A stretch of DNA of 54,383 nucleotides. Source: Crocinitomicaceae bacterium (lineage in GTDB: Bacteria > Bacteroidota > Bacteroidia > Flavobacteriales_D > Crocinitomicaceae). The position numbers and the translations under genes were made by a program. The stretch covers positions 1 to 54,383 of the forward strand of contig JAQWKT010000025.1 in NCBI GenBank assembly GCA_029247685.1. The letters are read 5' to 3'. The notes beneath the pieces were generated by a model. It saw only the letters and a list, made by a program, of their open reading frames with translations. It was not told where the DNA came from and searched no databases. This document shows positions 1 through 8,870 of this stretch, one piece after another. Within the stretch, counting starts at the first letter, position 1; each line of letters starts with the position of its first letter.

Positions 1-1938
1 TAAGTCAATAGATCCTAGTGCTGAAGAATTTGGATCTACGGTAATTAAAGTTGCATCTAATATTTCAGGCTCTATTACGGTATAGCTTGCGTATGTTTTG
101 CATCCGTCTCCGTCAATTACAGTCAATCGGTAAGTTCCAGCGGTAAGGTCCATGATATCTTCTGTCGTTGCACCGTTATCCCACTGGTAAGTATAAGTTG
201 GGTTTCCAGTAGTGATTGTTACATCCACTGATCCATCGTTCAATCCATTACACGTTACATCCGTTACTGAAGAAGTAGTCGTTAATGGTGTTGCTCCATC
301 CACTACAAATGTGCTATCGGATGAACATCCTTCGTTATCGGTAACAACTACCGTATAAGAACCTGCAGAAAGATTATTAACACTCATTCCAGTTGCTCCA
401 TTGCTCCAAGCAGCAGTGTAAGGTGCAGTTCCAAGAGAAGCACTAACCGTAATTGCTCCGCTTGTAGAAGAACATGCAATATTAGTAGATCCGGTAATTT
501 CAACTGGAGTAGCAGCATCTACAACAAATGTGCTATTTGCAAAACATCCTTTAAAATCTGTCATAACAACAGAGTAAGAACCTGCTGCTAAACCATTAAT
601 GTTCATTCCTGATAATCCATTATTCCAAGTAGCTGTATATGGTGCAACTCCAGATGCTCCGGTAATGGAAATTGCTCCATTGCTCACATTACTACAAGCT
701 GCATCAACAGTTCCATTAATAATCAATTTTTCAAGATGAGAAGCAGCTAATACCGCCTCATAAGCATCTAATCTTCCACTTCCTAGCTTTCCAACATATG
801 CTGCATTATTTGTGTTAATGTTAACCGAAGTAGCTCTTAAGATAGAGTCAATATCGTTATTATCTATACAAGGATTAACCGCTAGCATTAAAGCAACTGT
901 TCCAGTTACAAAAGGAGCAGCGAATGAAGTTCCATCTAAATTCATGTAAAAACCATTTAATGGGCTAACAGCAACCTGATATCCAGGAGCGCATAGGTCT
1001 ACTTTATCATTGTGTGTATGAACAGTTCCTGAAATTGGCATGTGGTTGTCATTTGCACCAATGCTTGTTACAGAAAAGACATTGTTATAAGAACTTGGGT
1101 AAACATATTCTTCTGAAGAATTCCCACAAGTTAAAACGCCATTCCCAGCTGCAGCAATAATAAAAGTTCCATTGTTATATGCTTCATTAACCACATCCTG
1201 TGCATATTGGCTATAAGCACAACCTGCTGACCAACTTAAGTTAATTACTTTAATTCCAGAATAAGTTGCAATTAAAATTTCATTATAATCCATTTGATAT
1301 AGAGCCAATTTACTATCAAAACCAATTGAACTTTTCCCTGTACCATTGTTGGTGTTACCAGCAGCCGTGATAGAAACCATATTTCCGTGAGAAGTGGATC
1401 CTGCATTATTACTATAATGTGAAATCTTTCCAGCTAACTCTTCGTGATTCACATCAAAGTTTTCATCAGAAATACCAATGATAACATTGCTTGATCCGTG
1501 TGTTAAACCCCATGCGTCTTTGGCATTTATTAAATCTAAAGCATAATCAGCAGACACAGAATGAGAATAATCATTTGGTGTATACAAAGGCGTGTATTGA
1601 GGCGCATACTCTACTCCAGTAAGAACCTTCACATTATTTGTCGCTTCCATGTATAATTGTGTAGAAGAACTTGTAGAAGTAATTTCATACACTTTTAAAA
1701 GAGATGCTTTTCTAGAAGAAGGAAAAGCTCTTTTTACGTCAGTTACATTTAATGTTTGAATTAGGTTGTTAAATTCAACATCGTTAGATACTAAAATATC
1801 TGCCTGTGTAGTTGGCAAAATATTTTGATCTTCAATCGTTACCCAAATTTTACCATTTACATTTTGAGAAAAAGTAAAAAAAGAAGTAATCATTAAAAAG
1901 AACACTGCTGAAATTTTGTTTAGAGTAGAAGTTTTCAT
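1..1938 (-). CDS. Secreted subtilisin-like serine protease with SprB repeats (3' end outside window)
   Basis: The reading frame runs off the left edge; 646 codons are visible. The first ~24 residues form a signal peptide (hydrophobic stretch then FSQ). A peptidase S8 domain follows, with Asp158 (GISDENFD), His184 (TSHGN), oxyanion Asn266 (AAAGNG) and Ser338 (GTSFAAP), so the full catalytic set is present. From about residue 409 there are three SprB-type repeats of ~75 residues, each with a Cys near its start and a SAGSYTVVVTD-like core. SprB repeats are common in T9SS-exported adhesins and proteases, so a C-terminal sorting domain is expected beyond the edge (inference). A second in-frame ATG lies at 1965, but a near-match -7 box at 1975-1982 would place transcription start at ~1970, so 1938 is preferred. 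Confidence 0.9.
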   Translation of the reverse strand, partial: MKTSTLNKISAVFFLMITSFFTFSQNVNGKIWVTIEDQNILPTTQADILVSNDVEFNNLIQTLNVTDVKRAFPSSRKASLLKVYEITSTSSSTQLYMEATNNVKVLTGVEYAPQYTPLYTPNDYSHSVSADYALDLINAKDAWGLTHGSSNVIIGISDENFDVNHEELAGKISHYSNNAGSTSHGNMVSITAAGNTNNGTGKSSIGFDSKLALYQMDYNEILIATYSGIKVINLSWSAGCAYSQYAQDVVNEAYNNGTFIIAAAGNGVLTCGNSSEEYVYPSSYNNVFSVTSIGANDNHMPISGTVHTHNDKVDLCAPGYQVAVSPLNGFYMNLDGTSFAAPFVTGTVALMLAVNPCIDNNDIDSILRATSVNINTNNAAYVGKLGSGRLDAYEAVLAASHLEKLIINGTVDAACSNVSNGAISITGASGVAPYTATWNNGLSGMNINGLAAGSYSVVMTDFKGCFANSTFVVDAATPVEITGSTNIACSSTSGAITVSASLGTAPYTAAWSNGATGMSVNNLSAGSYTVVVTDNEGCSSDSTFVVDGATPLTTTSSVTDVTCNGLNDGSVDVTITTGNPTYTYQWDNGATTEDIMDLTAGTYRLTVIDGDGCKTYASYTVIEPEILDATLITVDPNSSALGSIDL

Positions 1939-2053
1939 AGCCGTTTGTTTAATTGTTTGTTTCATTTGTTGAGACAAAGTAAAGGCGACTATCCCCCTTA
2001 TAAAGAACTTTTATACCATTTCAATTGCAAAATACACAAGGCTACGAATACGC

Positions 2054-2070
2054 AAATAAGTATTCCCCTA
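2054..2070. repeat. Intergenic motif AAATAAGTATTCCCCTA, copy 1
   Basis: This 17-bp motif differs by one base from the copy at 42955-42971. It lies about 115 bp upstream of the subtilase start, in the gap between that gene and the P450 gene. Just after it, TTCC and GGAG form part of an imperfect inverted repeat (2060-2082). It may be a regulator site for the minus-strand gene; no binding protein can be named. Confidence 0.4.
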
Positions 2071-2125
2071 AAAAGGAGTACGTAGTTATACTTAGAAGGA
2101 TGAAAATAGAGGATGTATGAGGAGC

Positions 2126-3493
2126 TTACCTCTTTTGAATTTTGACTAGTATTCCATTTTTTGGACGCAGTGTAATCATGGGTTGCATATCAATAGAGTC
2201 TTTTTCTGTAATAAGCTCAAAGGTATATTTCTGAAAAATCATTGCTATGATTAATTGCATTTCCATCATCGCAAAGTTGTTTCCAATACAAAGTCTTGGA
2301 CCTCCACCAAATGGGATATAAGAAAAAGGAGTATGGTTCTTTTTATTTTCTATAGAAAAACGATCTGGATCAAACTCATTTGGTTTATTCCAAAAATCAG
2401 AATGACGATGCATCGAATATATTAAACAACTAATAGGGATTCCTTTTTTTATTTTTATGCCATCGATCTCGTCATCATTAATTGCTTCTCTATCAACTAG
2501 CCAAGCAGGCGGATACAAACGCATTGCCTCTTCAATCACTTGTGTGGTATAGGACAACTTTCTTAAGTTAGAAAAAGAAGGCTCTTCCCCTTTTAAATCT
2601 TCAGCAATTGATTGAACAAGCTTTGACTCAACATTGGGATGTGTAGCTATTAAATAAATAGCCCATGCCATTGCTATTGCTGTTGTTTCATGACCAGCCA
2701 CATAAATAATTAAAGATTCATCTAACAACTGCTGATTAGTCATCTTTGTGCCATCTTCGTATTCTGTATCTATAAGCATTTGTAATAAATCGTCTTTTTT
2801 CTCAGATGATTCTTGACGAAGACTAATGATTTCCATCAGTAAGTCTTGTCCTAACTTTTTCATCTTCTCATTTTTGGAGGTTTGTCCAGTAATATATAGC
2901 CATGGCTTTAAAAAAGGCATTCTAATTCTTTTGGTTTGATATTGTTGTCCATAAGAAACAACTTCTCCAATAAGATCCAGTTTATCGTCTTCTGGATCTT
3001 TTCCAAAAAGAGATTTGGAAACTAGCTTAAATGCCAAATGCATCATTTCCGTGTCAATTTGGAACGATTCGCCTGAATGGACATGCTTTTCAAGAACCTC
3101 ATCCATAAAAACTTTAATTTCATCGGACATTACTTGAGAAATATACTCTAGTTTCCCTCTATGAAATGCTGGTTGAATGGCACGTCTTTGTTTTAGCCAA
3201 TATTCTCCTTCGGAAGTAAGTAAGCCATTTCCAATTTGAGGAGCAACACTTTCTTGTACAAGTTTGCTTTTTGTATAGTTTCTGTTGTTTTTTTGTAAAA
3301 CATGCCTAATGACATTTGGCTTATCGGTTAAATAGGTTTTTTTGGAAGAAAAAGGGATTTTGACAATTAAAAAACCATTGAATTTTTTTAAGGATTTTAA
3401 AAAAAGTGGAATTGGGTTAGAAATTTCCCTTTTTACTGTAAAAGGGTTTAATGAAAATAAATTAACGCTTGGAATTTTAAATTTATGATCCAT
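2126..3493 (-). CDS. Cytochrome P450 monooxygenase
   Basis: A 455-residue P450 with all diagnostic elements: C-helix WxxxR (Trp99, Arg103), I-helix oxygen-activation motif AGHETT (266-271), K-helix ExxR (Glu322-Arg325) and heme loop FGGGPRLCIG with proximal Cys402. There is no obvious N-terminal membrane anchor, so it is probably soluble or peripherally bound. The sequence style (RLYPPAW, PFGGGPRLCIG) resembles bacterial P450s related to fatty-acid or terpenoid hydroxylases, but the substrate cannot be read. It depends on electron partners that are not encoded nearby. It diverges from an AraC-type regulator across 66 bp (3494-3559), so the regulator may control it (inference). Confidence 0.93.
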   Translation of the reverse strand: MDHKFKIPSVNLFSLNPFTVKREISNPIPLFLKSLKKFNGFLIVKIPFSSKKTYLTDKPNVIRHVLQKNNRNYTKSKLVQESVAPQIGNGLLTSEGEYWLKQRRAIQPAFHRGKLEYISQVMSDEIKVFMDEVLEKHVHSGESFQIDTEMMHLAFKLVSKSLFGKDPEDDKLDLIGEVVSYGQQYQTKRIRMPFLKPWLYITGQTSKNEKMKKLGQDLLMEIISLRQESSEKKDDLLQMLIDTEYEDGTKMTNQQLLDESLIIYVAGHETTAIAMAWAIYLIATHPNVESKLVQSIAEDLKGEEPSFSNLRKLSYTTQVIEEAMRLYPPAWLVDREAINDDEIDGIKIKKGIPISCLIYSMHRHSDFWNKPNEFDPDRFSIENKKNHTPFSYIPFGGGPRLCIGNNFAMMEMQLIIAMIFQKYTFELITEKDSIDMQPMITLRPKNGILVKIQKR

Positions 3494-3559
3494 ATGTCCT
3501 AAAATACTTTATTAATAAAATTAAACTTTTTAAAATAAAAAAGAGTTAACTTTAATAAC

Positions 3560-4387
3560 ATGATACCAATTCATGATTCTGATAGAACGCAAAGAAGAGA
3601 AATAATTGTAAATCATTTAAAACAGCTTAATGATTATGATTATCGAGAACCACATCGACATAATTATTTTGAATTATTCTTTTTTTTAAAAGGAGGTGGT
3701 TTTCATAAAGTAGACTTTGTTAAATTCGACATTGAATCCAATAGTGCACACATTATTGCCCCAGGGCAAGTTCACCAAATGAAACGAAATTTAGATTCGG
3801 AAGGATTTGTGGTTCTTTTTGAATTAAATGCACTAGAAGCTCCTAAAGAGATTGAAAACTTCCTGTTTCAACAAATGTGTTTGGACGCGTCTGAAAATTC
3901 TCCTTGTTTTTCTTTTTCAAAAGAGAAATATTCCATTCTTGAATACAAGATTAAGAACATGTTATCTCTATATGAGGAAAAATTGGAAATAGCAAAACTC
4001 TCGCTACGAAATGAAGTTCAATCTTTTTTAATCGAGTGCATGAAAGAAGCGGAAGAACAAAAAAAGCCAATTGTATCCATCGAATATTTTAATTTCAGAA
4101 AGTTGCTACATGCTAATTTTTCAAAAATGAAAAAAGTAAAAGAATATGCAGAAGCACTTCATTTAACGGAAAAAACTTTAAATGAAATTGTGAAAAAACA
4201 TACTGGTGAAAGCACCAGTAATATCATCTACAAACAAATTATCATAGAGGCCAAGAGGCTTTTAAATACAGGGATATCCATAAAAGAAACGGCTTATGCA
4301 CTTAATTTTGATGATCCAGGGCATTTCTCAAAGTTCTTTAAAACAAAAACCAATCTCTCTCCCTCAGAATTTCAGAATTATACATAA
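3560..4387 (+). CDS. AraC family transcriptional regulator
   Basis: A 275-residue protein with a cupin-like N-terminal sensing domain (about residues 10-100; EPHRHNYFELFFF and IIAPGQVH are typical of AraC ligand domains). The C-terminal AraC/XylS double helix-turn-helix spans about residues 175-275: the first helix pair lies around VKEYAEALHLTEKTLNEIVK and the second ends in FDDPGHFSKFFKTKTNLSPSEF, the family signature. It should bind DNA as a one-component regulator responding to a small molecule. It starts 66 bp from the divergent P450 gene and no other regulator is near, so P450 control or autoregulation is the simplest guess. Ligand unknown. Confidence 0.92.
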   Translation: MIPIHDSDRTQRREIIVNHLKQLNDYDYREPHRHNYFELFFFLKGGGFHKVDFVKFDIESNSAHIIAPGQVHQMKRNLDSEGFVVLFELNALEAPKEIENFLFQQMCLDASENSPCFSFSKEKYSILEYKIKNMLSLYEEKLEIAKLSLRNEVQSFLIECMKEAEEQKKPIVSIEYFNFRKLLHANFSKMKKVKEYAEALHLTEKTLNEIVKKHTGESTSNIIYKQIIIEAKRLLNTGISIKETAYALNFDDPGHFSKFFKTKTNLSPSEFQNYT

Positions 4388-4405
4388 CAAAGGAATAATT
4401 GTACA

Positions 4406-4436
4406 TTGTTATAAAGTTATAAATGCCATAGATTTG
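4406..4436 (+). promoter_or_regulatory. Bacteroidota-type promoter of the 4463 gene
   Basis: A -33 TTG at 4406-4408 and -7 box TAGATTTG at 4429-4436, separated by 20 bp, match the Bacteroidota consensus (TTG, ~19-21 bp, TAnnTTTG). Expected transcription start is ~4441, giving a ~22-nt leader to the ATG at 4463. Confidence 0.6.
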
Positions 4437-4462
4437 GAGTTAATAACTCAAAACTAAATATC

Positions 4463-5344
4463 ATGAAACCAAATACAACTATTATAAAATCAATTCTTAC
4501 TTCTATTTTTTCAATCGTATTCATAGGAAGTTTTTTTTCGCAAATAACTATTTTAAATGGAGGTTTTGAAAGCGGAACAGATTCCACAACAACAAATTGG
4601 AGTACTTCTATCGGCTCTGCAAGAACAGATACATTTTCCAATAGTGGTAATTATTCCATGTTATGTCACAACTGGTATTCCTATGCGGAAGGACAATGTG
4701 TAAATGGAAATGTTCAAACACCAAATTTTCAATGGTTAAAAGATGGCGGCACCCCATTTGTTCAAAAGCCTGCCTATATAGAAGGATATTATAAATACGA
4801 TACCACAAGTACCGTTAGCATGAATGACTCTGCTGTAGTGGAGGTTTATTTCAAAAAATATAACAATAGCTTACAAACGTATGATACGGTTGCTTTTGGT
4901 GTAAAACATTTGCCTGCAACTGACTCTTCTCAAGGATTTGTTAATTTTCAGGTTAATATTATTGATTTAATACCTGGATCTAATCCGGATAGCATTGTTA
5001 TTCGATTGAGCTCATCTATTAATGGAATGTGCGATGCTTCAATGGAGTGCCTTTATTTTTATGTAGATGATTTACTTGCAGGATTTCCTTTAGGAATTAA
5101 ATCTCCCATATTTACAAATAATGCACGCATGTGGCCAAATCCAATAGAGGATAATCTAAACATTTTACTAAATCAAAATAACAATGCAATCGCAACAGTT
5201 ATGGACATGCATGGAAAAGAAATCCTTTCTAAAACCATCGGCTCAGAACATATACTAGGCCTTTCTTGTTTAAAACCTGGAAAGTATTTGATTAACTTAA
5301 AAGGAGAAGGATTAAACCAAACCCACAAATTCATTAAGAAATGA
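4463..5344 (+). CDS. Secreted T9SS cargo protein with type A sorting domain
   Basis: A 293-residue protein with an N-terminal signal peptide (~residues 1-26, ending near FFSQ). The middle begins LNGGFESG and continues with a beta-rich region resembling the carbohydrate-binding or jelly-roll modules found in flavobacterial exported proteins (FYVDD near residue 205 is typical of that fold). The last ~75 residues form a T9SS type A sorting domain: WPNPIEDNLNI, MDMHGKEI, LKPGKYLINL and a basic end. It is therefore predicted to cross the outer membrane by T9SS and be anchored or released. Its stop overlaps the pirin start (ATGA), so the two are co-translated. No enzymatic motif was recognised. Confidence 0.85.
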   Translation: MKPNTTIIKSILTSIFSIVFIGSFFSQITILNGGFESGTDSTTTNWSTSIGSARTDTFSNSGNYSMLCHNWYSYAEGQCVNGNVQTPNFQWLKDGGTPFVQKPAYIEGYYKYDTTSTVSMNDSAVVEVYFKKYNNSLQTYDTVAFGVKHLPATDSSQGFVNFQVNIIDLIPGSNPDSIVIRLSSSINGMCDASMECLYFYVDDLLAGFPLGIKSPIFTNNARMWPNPIEDNLNILLNQNNNAIATVMDMHGKEILSKTIGSEHILGLSCLKPGKYLINLKGEGLNQTHKFIKK

Positions 5345-6204
5345 GAAAACGATCAATTAAAAAGATTATCTCTTCGAAAAAAATAAATATGGGAGGTAAT
5401 CTTTTAGATCAACCACTCCCTATTTGGGGAATCGACCAAATTGATCCATTTTTATTAATTCATCATTGGGATGAACCCGTTCCAAAAGGCAAAAAACAAG
5501 AGCAATTAGGCGTTGGACCACATCCACACAGAGGTTTTTCTCCGGTCACCTTTATATTTAAAGGAAGCTTAAGTCATCAAGACTCCATAGGGAACCACAA
5601 AGAAGTTGGCCCAGGAGGAACCCAATGGATGCATGCAGGAAAAGGCATCATTCATAGCGAAAGGCCAGGAAAAGAACTTGCTAAAAATGGAGGAGAAAGT
5701 GAGTTTATTCAATTTTGGGTAAACACACCCGCTCAATACAAAATGGAGGAACCCTATTATTTGGCTTTAGAAGAAAGCAAAACCCCTAAAATAGAAATAG
5801 AAAATGGGGTTATTTATGTGGTAGCAGGATCACAACATGGCATTAATGGCGCCGCAAAAACCTACAGCCCACAAACTTTACTTCGTGCCAACTTTAAAAA
5901 GGGGTCGCATTACAATTTTGAAATTGACCAAAATTTCAATGCCATTTTATATTTACTTAATGGGGAACTCCATGTTAATGAACATTCTATGAATGGCAAA
6001 CAAATGCTTTGGTTTGAAAATGATGGACAAGAAATAAATGTAAAAGCAACTGAGGACAGTCGATTTATTATATTGTCTGGAGAGCCATTAAATGAAAAAG
6101 TTGTCTCGCATGGCCCCTTTGTAATGAATAATGAACAAGAGATTTACCAAGCAATTGACGATTACCAAAACAATAAAATGGGCACGCTTAAAGAAATTTT
6201 TTAG
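5341..6204 (+). CDS. Pirin family protein
   Basis: A 287-residue bicupin protein. The N-terminal pirin cupin contains the metal ligands: His61 and His63 in GPHPHRGF, then His105 and Glu107 in HAGKGIIHSE, with the same spacing as the four metal ligands of human pirin. A second, degenerate cupin follows (residues ~170-287). Pirins are Fe-binding cytosolic proteins; some bacterial members have quercetin 2,3-dioxygenase activity, but the physiological role is often unknown, so I do not assign the reaction. It overlaps the preceding cargo gene by 4 bp, an odd pairing of an exported protein with a cytosolic one. Confidence 0.92.
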   Translation: MRKRSIKKIISSKKINMGGNLLDQPLPIWGIDQIDPFLLIHHWDEPVPKGKKQEQLGVGPHPHRGFSPVTFIFKGSLSHQDSIGNHKEVGPGGTQWMHAGKGIIHSERPGKELAKNGGESEFIQFWVNTPAQYKMEEPYYLALEESKTPKIEIENGVIYVVAGSQHGINGAAKTYSPQTLLRANFKKGSHYNFEIDQNFNAILYLLNGELHVNEHSMNGKQMLWFENDGQEINVKATEDSRFIILSGEPLNEKVVSHGPFVMNNEQEIYQAIDDYQNNKMGTLKEIF

Positions 6205-6209
6205 TTCCA

Positions 6210-6512
6210 TTAATTTTCTTTGGAAGAATCCGCAATCCTTAAAGGAAGGATATAGAGGATAGCAAGACCTATTAGAATTGGAATAATAGCAAATAAAAGA
6301 CCCTTCACCGCACCATTAGTATGGCGGACATAAATAAAGCAAAGTGGAACTATTGCATTCGTTATAATTGCAACTAACAGAACATATTTATTTTCCATCA
6401 ACATACTTTGACAAGATTTACACTCCCATGTTGTTCCCTTTTTATTCATTTTTTTTATCCAAAAAGAACCTTGTTTCGCATTACAATTAGGACATTTTCT
6501 AAATTTTGGCAT
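6210..6512 (-). CDS. Small zinc-ribbon membrane protein
   Basis: A 100-residue protein of unknown function. The N-terminus carries two CxxC pairs (CPNC at residues 7-10, CKSC at about 31-34), a zinc-ribbon arrangement. Two hydrophobic segments follow (about residues 42-62 and 67-92), predicting a two-pass membrane protein with a cytosolic zinc ribbon. It is convergent with the pirin gene, with five bases between stops. The + strand ORF opposite it (6408-6617) has no recognisable content. The orderly knuckle-plus-TM layout makes this a real gene. Confidence 0.72.
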   Translation of the reverse strand: MPKFRKCPNCNAKQGSFWIKKMNKKGTTWECKSCQSMLMENKYVLLVAIITNAIVPLCFIYVRHTNGAVKGLLFAIIPILIGLAILYILPLRIADSSKEN

Positions 6513-6578
6513 CAGAGTTTATTTATTTTATTAATAATACAAAAAATAAATTATACATGTCAAAGTCCTAATTATACA

Positions 6579-6609
6579 TTGTACACATTTTATGCTCGCC
6601 ATACATTTG
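6579..6609 (+). promoter_or_regulatory. Bacteroidota-type promoter deciding the start of the 6635 gene
   Basis: TTG at 6579-6581 and TACATTTG at 6602-6609 are 20 bp apart, the same spacing as the promoter at 4406-4436. Transcription would begin at about 6613-6615, which coincides with the ATG at 6614, so translation more likely starts at the ATG at 6635. Confidence 0.6.
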
Positions 6610-6634
6610 TAACATGAATTTTAAAACACACGTT

Positions 6635-8068
6635 ATGAAAAAAACAATATTAATTATATCGACTATTTTAATCACAGGATTAAGTTTTTCTCAAATATCA
6701 ATGGGAGGAGCAAGTACTTGGACTCAAGTAAATGTTCCAACATCTTCCGATCTTTTAGACATTGATTTTGCAGACAACAACGAACTAATCGGTTTTATTG
6801 GAACATCTAATTTTGAATTACTTAAAACCACTAATGGAGGGGCAACTTGGGAAATTGTAAATAAAACTATTTCTCCAAATGGCAGCATAACAAATCCAAA
6901 CCAAACTTTTGGAGCTATATCTGACATCGAATTTAGCGATGAAAATAATGGTTTTATGTTAATGTCTGTTTGGACAGGAGGTTTTATTCCGCCATCTAAT
7001 GGACTTTTCCAAACCACCGATGGAGGAAACACCTGGAATGAACTATTTGGAGGTGGAAATGCTTTTTCAGGAGCTGGAGCAACAACTATTAATTTATCAA
7101 GCAACAATGAGTTATTTATTGGAAGCAGTAACTATAATCCAACTTCAGGAGCGACAAACTCTATCATTTCGGAATTAATCAATACTACATTCTCTACTAA
7201 TGCTGAATTTGACATCATGAGTGTTAGTACACCAACAGATATTGATTTTAGAAATGACTTAGGCTTGGCATCAACTAATGGGATTTATATTTTAAGAACT
7301 ATAGATGGTGGACAAACATGGGACACGATAAATTCGGGACTTGACATAAACACCACCATCACATCCATTGCTATTTTTGATGAGCTAACTGCCTATGCAG
7401 GTTATGTAAGCAACGGAATGAGTTGGGGTTTATTAAAATCAGAAGATGGAGGATTAACTTGGAATCAAGACATTAACTCTGCAACATTCTTTTATCCAAA
7501 GTGGACATCTGTGGAAACCAAAGGAAAAGAAACAATTTCTGCACAATTTGGCACAAGCAATGTAGATTTACACTATCCAGTATATGCAGGCGCTGAGATT
7601 AACGCTAGCTTTACCTTTGGGATGATTTTTGAATCCAACGATGGAATTAACTGGAATTACATTGAAGTAGATGAAAAAATTAATGGCATAGCAAGTAACG
7701 ATTTTTGGACAACAAATAATTTTGCTGGAACACCAACAGCACTTGTGAGAAACACCTTTGCAATTGGAAATAACGGATATTTATTAAGAAATTCTGAAGC
7801 TACAGGAAATACTTCCATTTCAACTAATGAAGAAATAGATATTCAAGTATTTCCAAATCCAGCATCGGAAAGAATAACCATAAAAATAGAAGATGCGCAA
7901 CAATGGAACTTAACTATAGTCGATGCAAATAGGAAAGAAATAAACATTCAAGAAGTAAACTCAAACCAACAAAAAGAGGTAAATATCTCTGATTTACCAA
8001 AAGGGCTTTATTACATCATCCTTACCAAAGAAAACCAGAAAATAACCAACTCTGTAGTAAAGTTTTAA
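6635..8068 (+). CDS. Secreted T9SS protein with sortilin/BNR-like propeller repeats
   Basis: The longest frame begins at 6614, but the promoter at 6579-6609 favours 6635 (start MKKTILIIS). A signal peptide ends near FSQ. The body contains at least four BNR/Asp-box style repeats (TTNGGATWE, TTDGGNTWN, TIDGGQTWD, SEDGGLTWN), the signature of the sortilin/VPS10-type beta-propeller often annotated as photosynthesis system II assembly-like. The C-terminus is a T9SS type A sorting domain (FPNPASERITIKIED, LPKGLYYIILTKE). Predicted cell-surface or secreted. Such propellers are usually binding or structural; no catalytic residues were identified. A strong terminator follows at 8086-8116. Confidence 0.88.
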   Translation: MKKTILIISTILITGLSFSQISMGGASTWTQVNVPTSSDLLDIDFADNNELIGFIGTSNFELLKTTNGGATWEIVNKTISPNGSITNPNQTFGAISDIEFSDENNGFMLMSVWTGGFIPPSNGLFQTTDGGNTWNELFGGGNAFSGAGATTINLSSNNELFIGSSNYNPTSGATNSIISELINTTFSTNAEFDIMSVSTPTDIDFRNDLGLASTNGIYILRTIDGGQTWDTINSGLDINTTITSIAIFDELTAYAGYVSNGMSWGLLKSEDGGLTWNQDINSATFFYPKWTSVETKGKETISAQFGTSNVDLHYPVYAGAEINASFTFGMIFESNDGINWNYIEVDEKINGIASNDFWTTNNFAGTPTALVRNTFAIGNNGYLLRNSEATGNTSISTNEEIDIQVFPNPASERITIKIEDAQQWNLTIVDANRKEINIQEVNSNQQKEVNISDLPKGLYYIILTKENQKITNSVVKF

Positions 8069-8085
8069 AATTCAGAGAACAAGAG

Positions 8086-8116
8086 AAAGGCCTTCCATTG
8101 GGAGGCCTTTTTTTAT
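8086..8116 (+). terminator. Rho-independent terminator after the 6635 gene
   Basis: AAAGGCCTTCC (8086-8096) pairs with GGGAGGCCTTT (8100-8110) around an ATT loop, with one T-G wobble, followed by a T-rich run to 8120. It separates the cargo gene from the vWA cassette. Confidence 0.85.
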
Positions 8117-8118
8117 TT

Positions 8119-8168
8119 TTACAAGCTTGCAAAGAATAACATATAAATAAACCTGTTCGTCATATTTG
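8119..8168 (+). promoter_or_regulatory. Palindromic operator and -7 region upstream of the vWA gene
   Basis: TTACAAGCTTGCAA (8119-8132) is a 14-bp palindrome with one mismatch. CGTCATATTTG (8158-8168) follows, containing a CATATTTG box close to the TAnnTTTG consensus. The same two blocks with the same gap (24 bp after CAAGCTTGCAAA) occur at 10092-10141. No TTG stands at the usual -33 position, which fits an activator-dependent promoter with the palindrome centred near -45 (inference). Confidence 0.6.
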
Positions 8169-8193
8169 AAGTGAAATTTAAAAATTAATTTAT

Positions 8194-8853
8194 ATGAAAA
8201 ACAAAAAAACACTGTATCACTTTATTGTGGACAAAAGCGGCTCCATGTGTGGCATGGAACAACAAACAATCGATGGGTTTAACACCCAACTAGAAGAAAT
8301 ACAAGAACTAAAAAATAAAATGCCCGAACAAGAATTTATTTGTTCTCTTACATTTTTTAATTCTAGCATTCACGATATTCTTTTAAATAAACCTGTAAAA
8401 GAGCTTGAACCATTAAACAGAACAATTTATCAACCTGATGGGATGACTGCACTTTTGGATGCAGTAGGATCATCCATTACACAAATAGAAAAAACGCACA
8501 AAAATCAACTTGAAAACAATGAAATGTCTGTTGTAATGGTAATTATCACCGATGGATATGAAAATGCTTCGCGATATTTTGATTACCATGAAATATCAAA
8601 AATAATAGGAAGACTTGACGAAACTGGAAAATGGACTTTTAGTTTTTTAGGCGCAGATTTTGATGCCATACACACATCAAAAATGATGAACATTCGAAAA
8701 GAAAACGTAATGAACTTTAGCAAAAGAAAATACAACTCCATGATGAATGATTTAAAAGAATCTATAAGTGAGCATGCCTATGAAAAAAGAAAAGGCAATT
8801 TAAAGAGAGATATTTTTGATAAATTTAGGGTAAAAGACCGAAGAAATAATTAA
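8194..8853 (+). CDS. Stand-alone vWA domain protein
   Basis: A 219-residue cytosolic protein (no signal peptide or TM) consisting almost entirely of a von Willebrand factor A domain. The MIDAS metal site is complete: Asp13, Ser15 and Ser17 (DKSGS), Thr85 (DGMTALLD) and Asp120 (ITDGYEN). The last ~50 residues are strongly basic (KRKYNSMMNDLKESI, KRKGNLKRD), possibly for contact with nucleic acid or an acidic partner. vWA proteins of this kind normally act as metal-dependent protein-binding modules, often with ATPases or in conflict and stress gene clusters; no ATPase is adjacent here. It is the first gene of a probable two-gene unit, 17 bp upstream of the cysteine-cluster protein. Confidence 0.88.
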   Translation: MKNKKTLYHFIVDKSGSMCGMEQQTIDGFNTQLEEIQELKNKMPEQEFICSLTFFNSSIHDILLNKPVKELEPLNRTIYQPDGMTALLDAVGSSITQIEKTHKNQLENNEMSVVMVIITDGYENASRYFDYHEISKIIGRLDETGKWTFSFLGADFDAIHTSKMMNIRKENVMNFSKRKYNSMMNDLKESISEHAYEKRKGNLKRDIFDKFRVKDRRNN

Positions 8854-8870
8854 AGATTAATATTTAGGGA

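Noticed and set aside
6408..6617. 69-residue + strand ORF opposite the zinc-ribbon gene
   Set aside because: No domain, and the opposite strand has a clear zinc ribbon plus TM pattern.
6614..6634. N-terminal extension of the 6635 gene from an upstream ATG
   Set aside because: The promoter at 6579-6609 puts transcription start on that ATG, and the signal peptide is normal from 6635.
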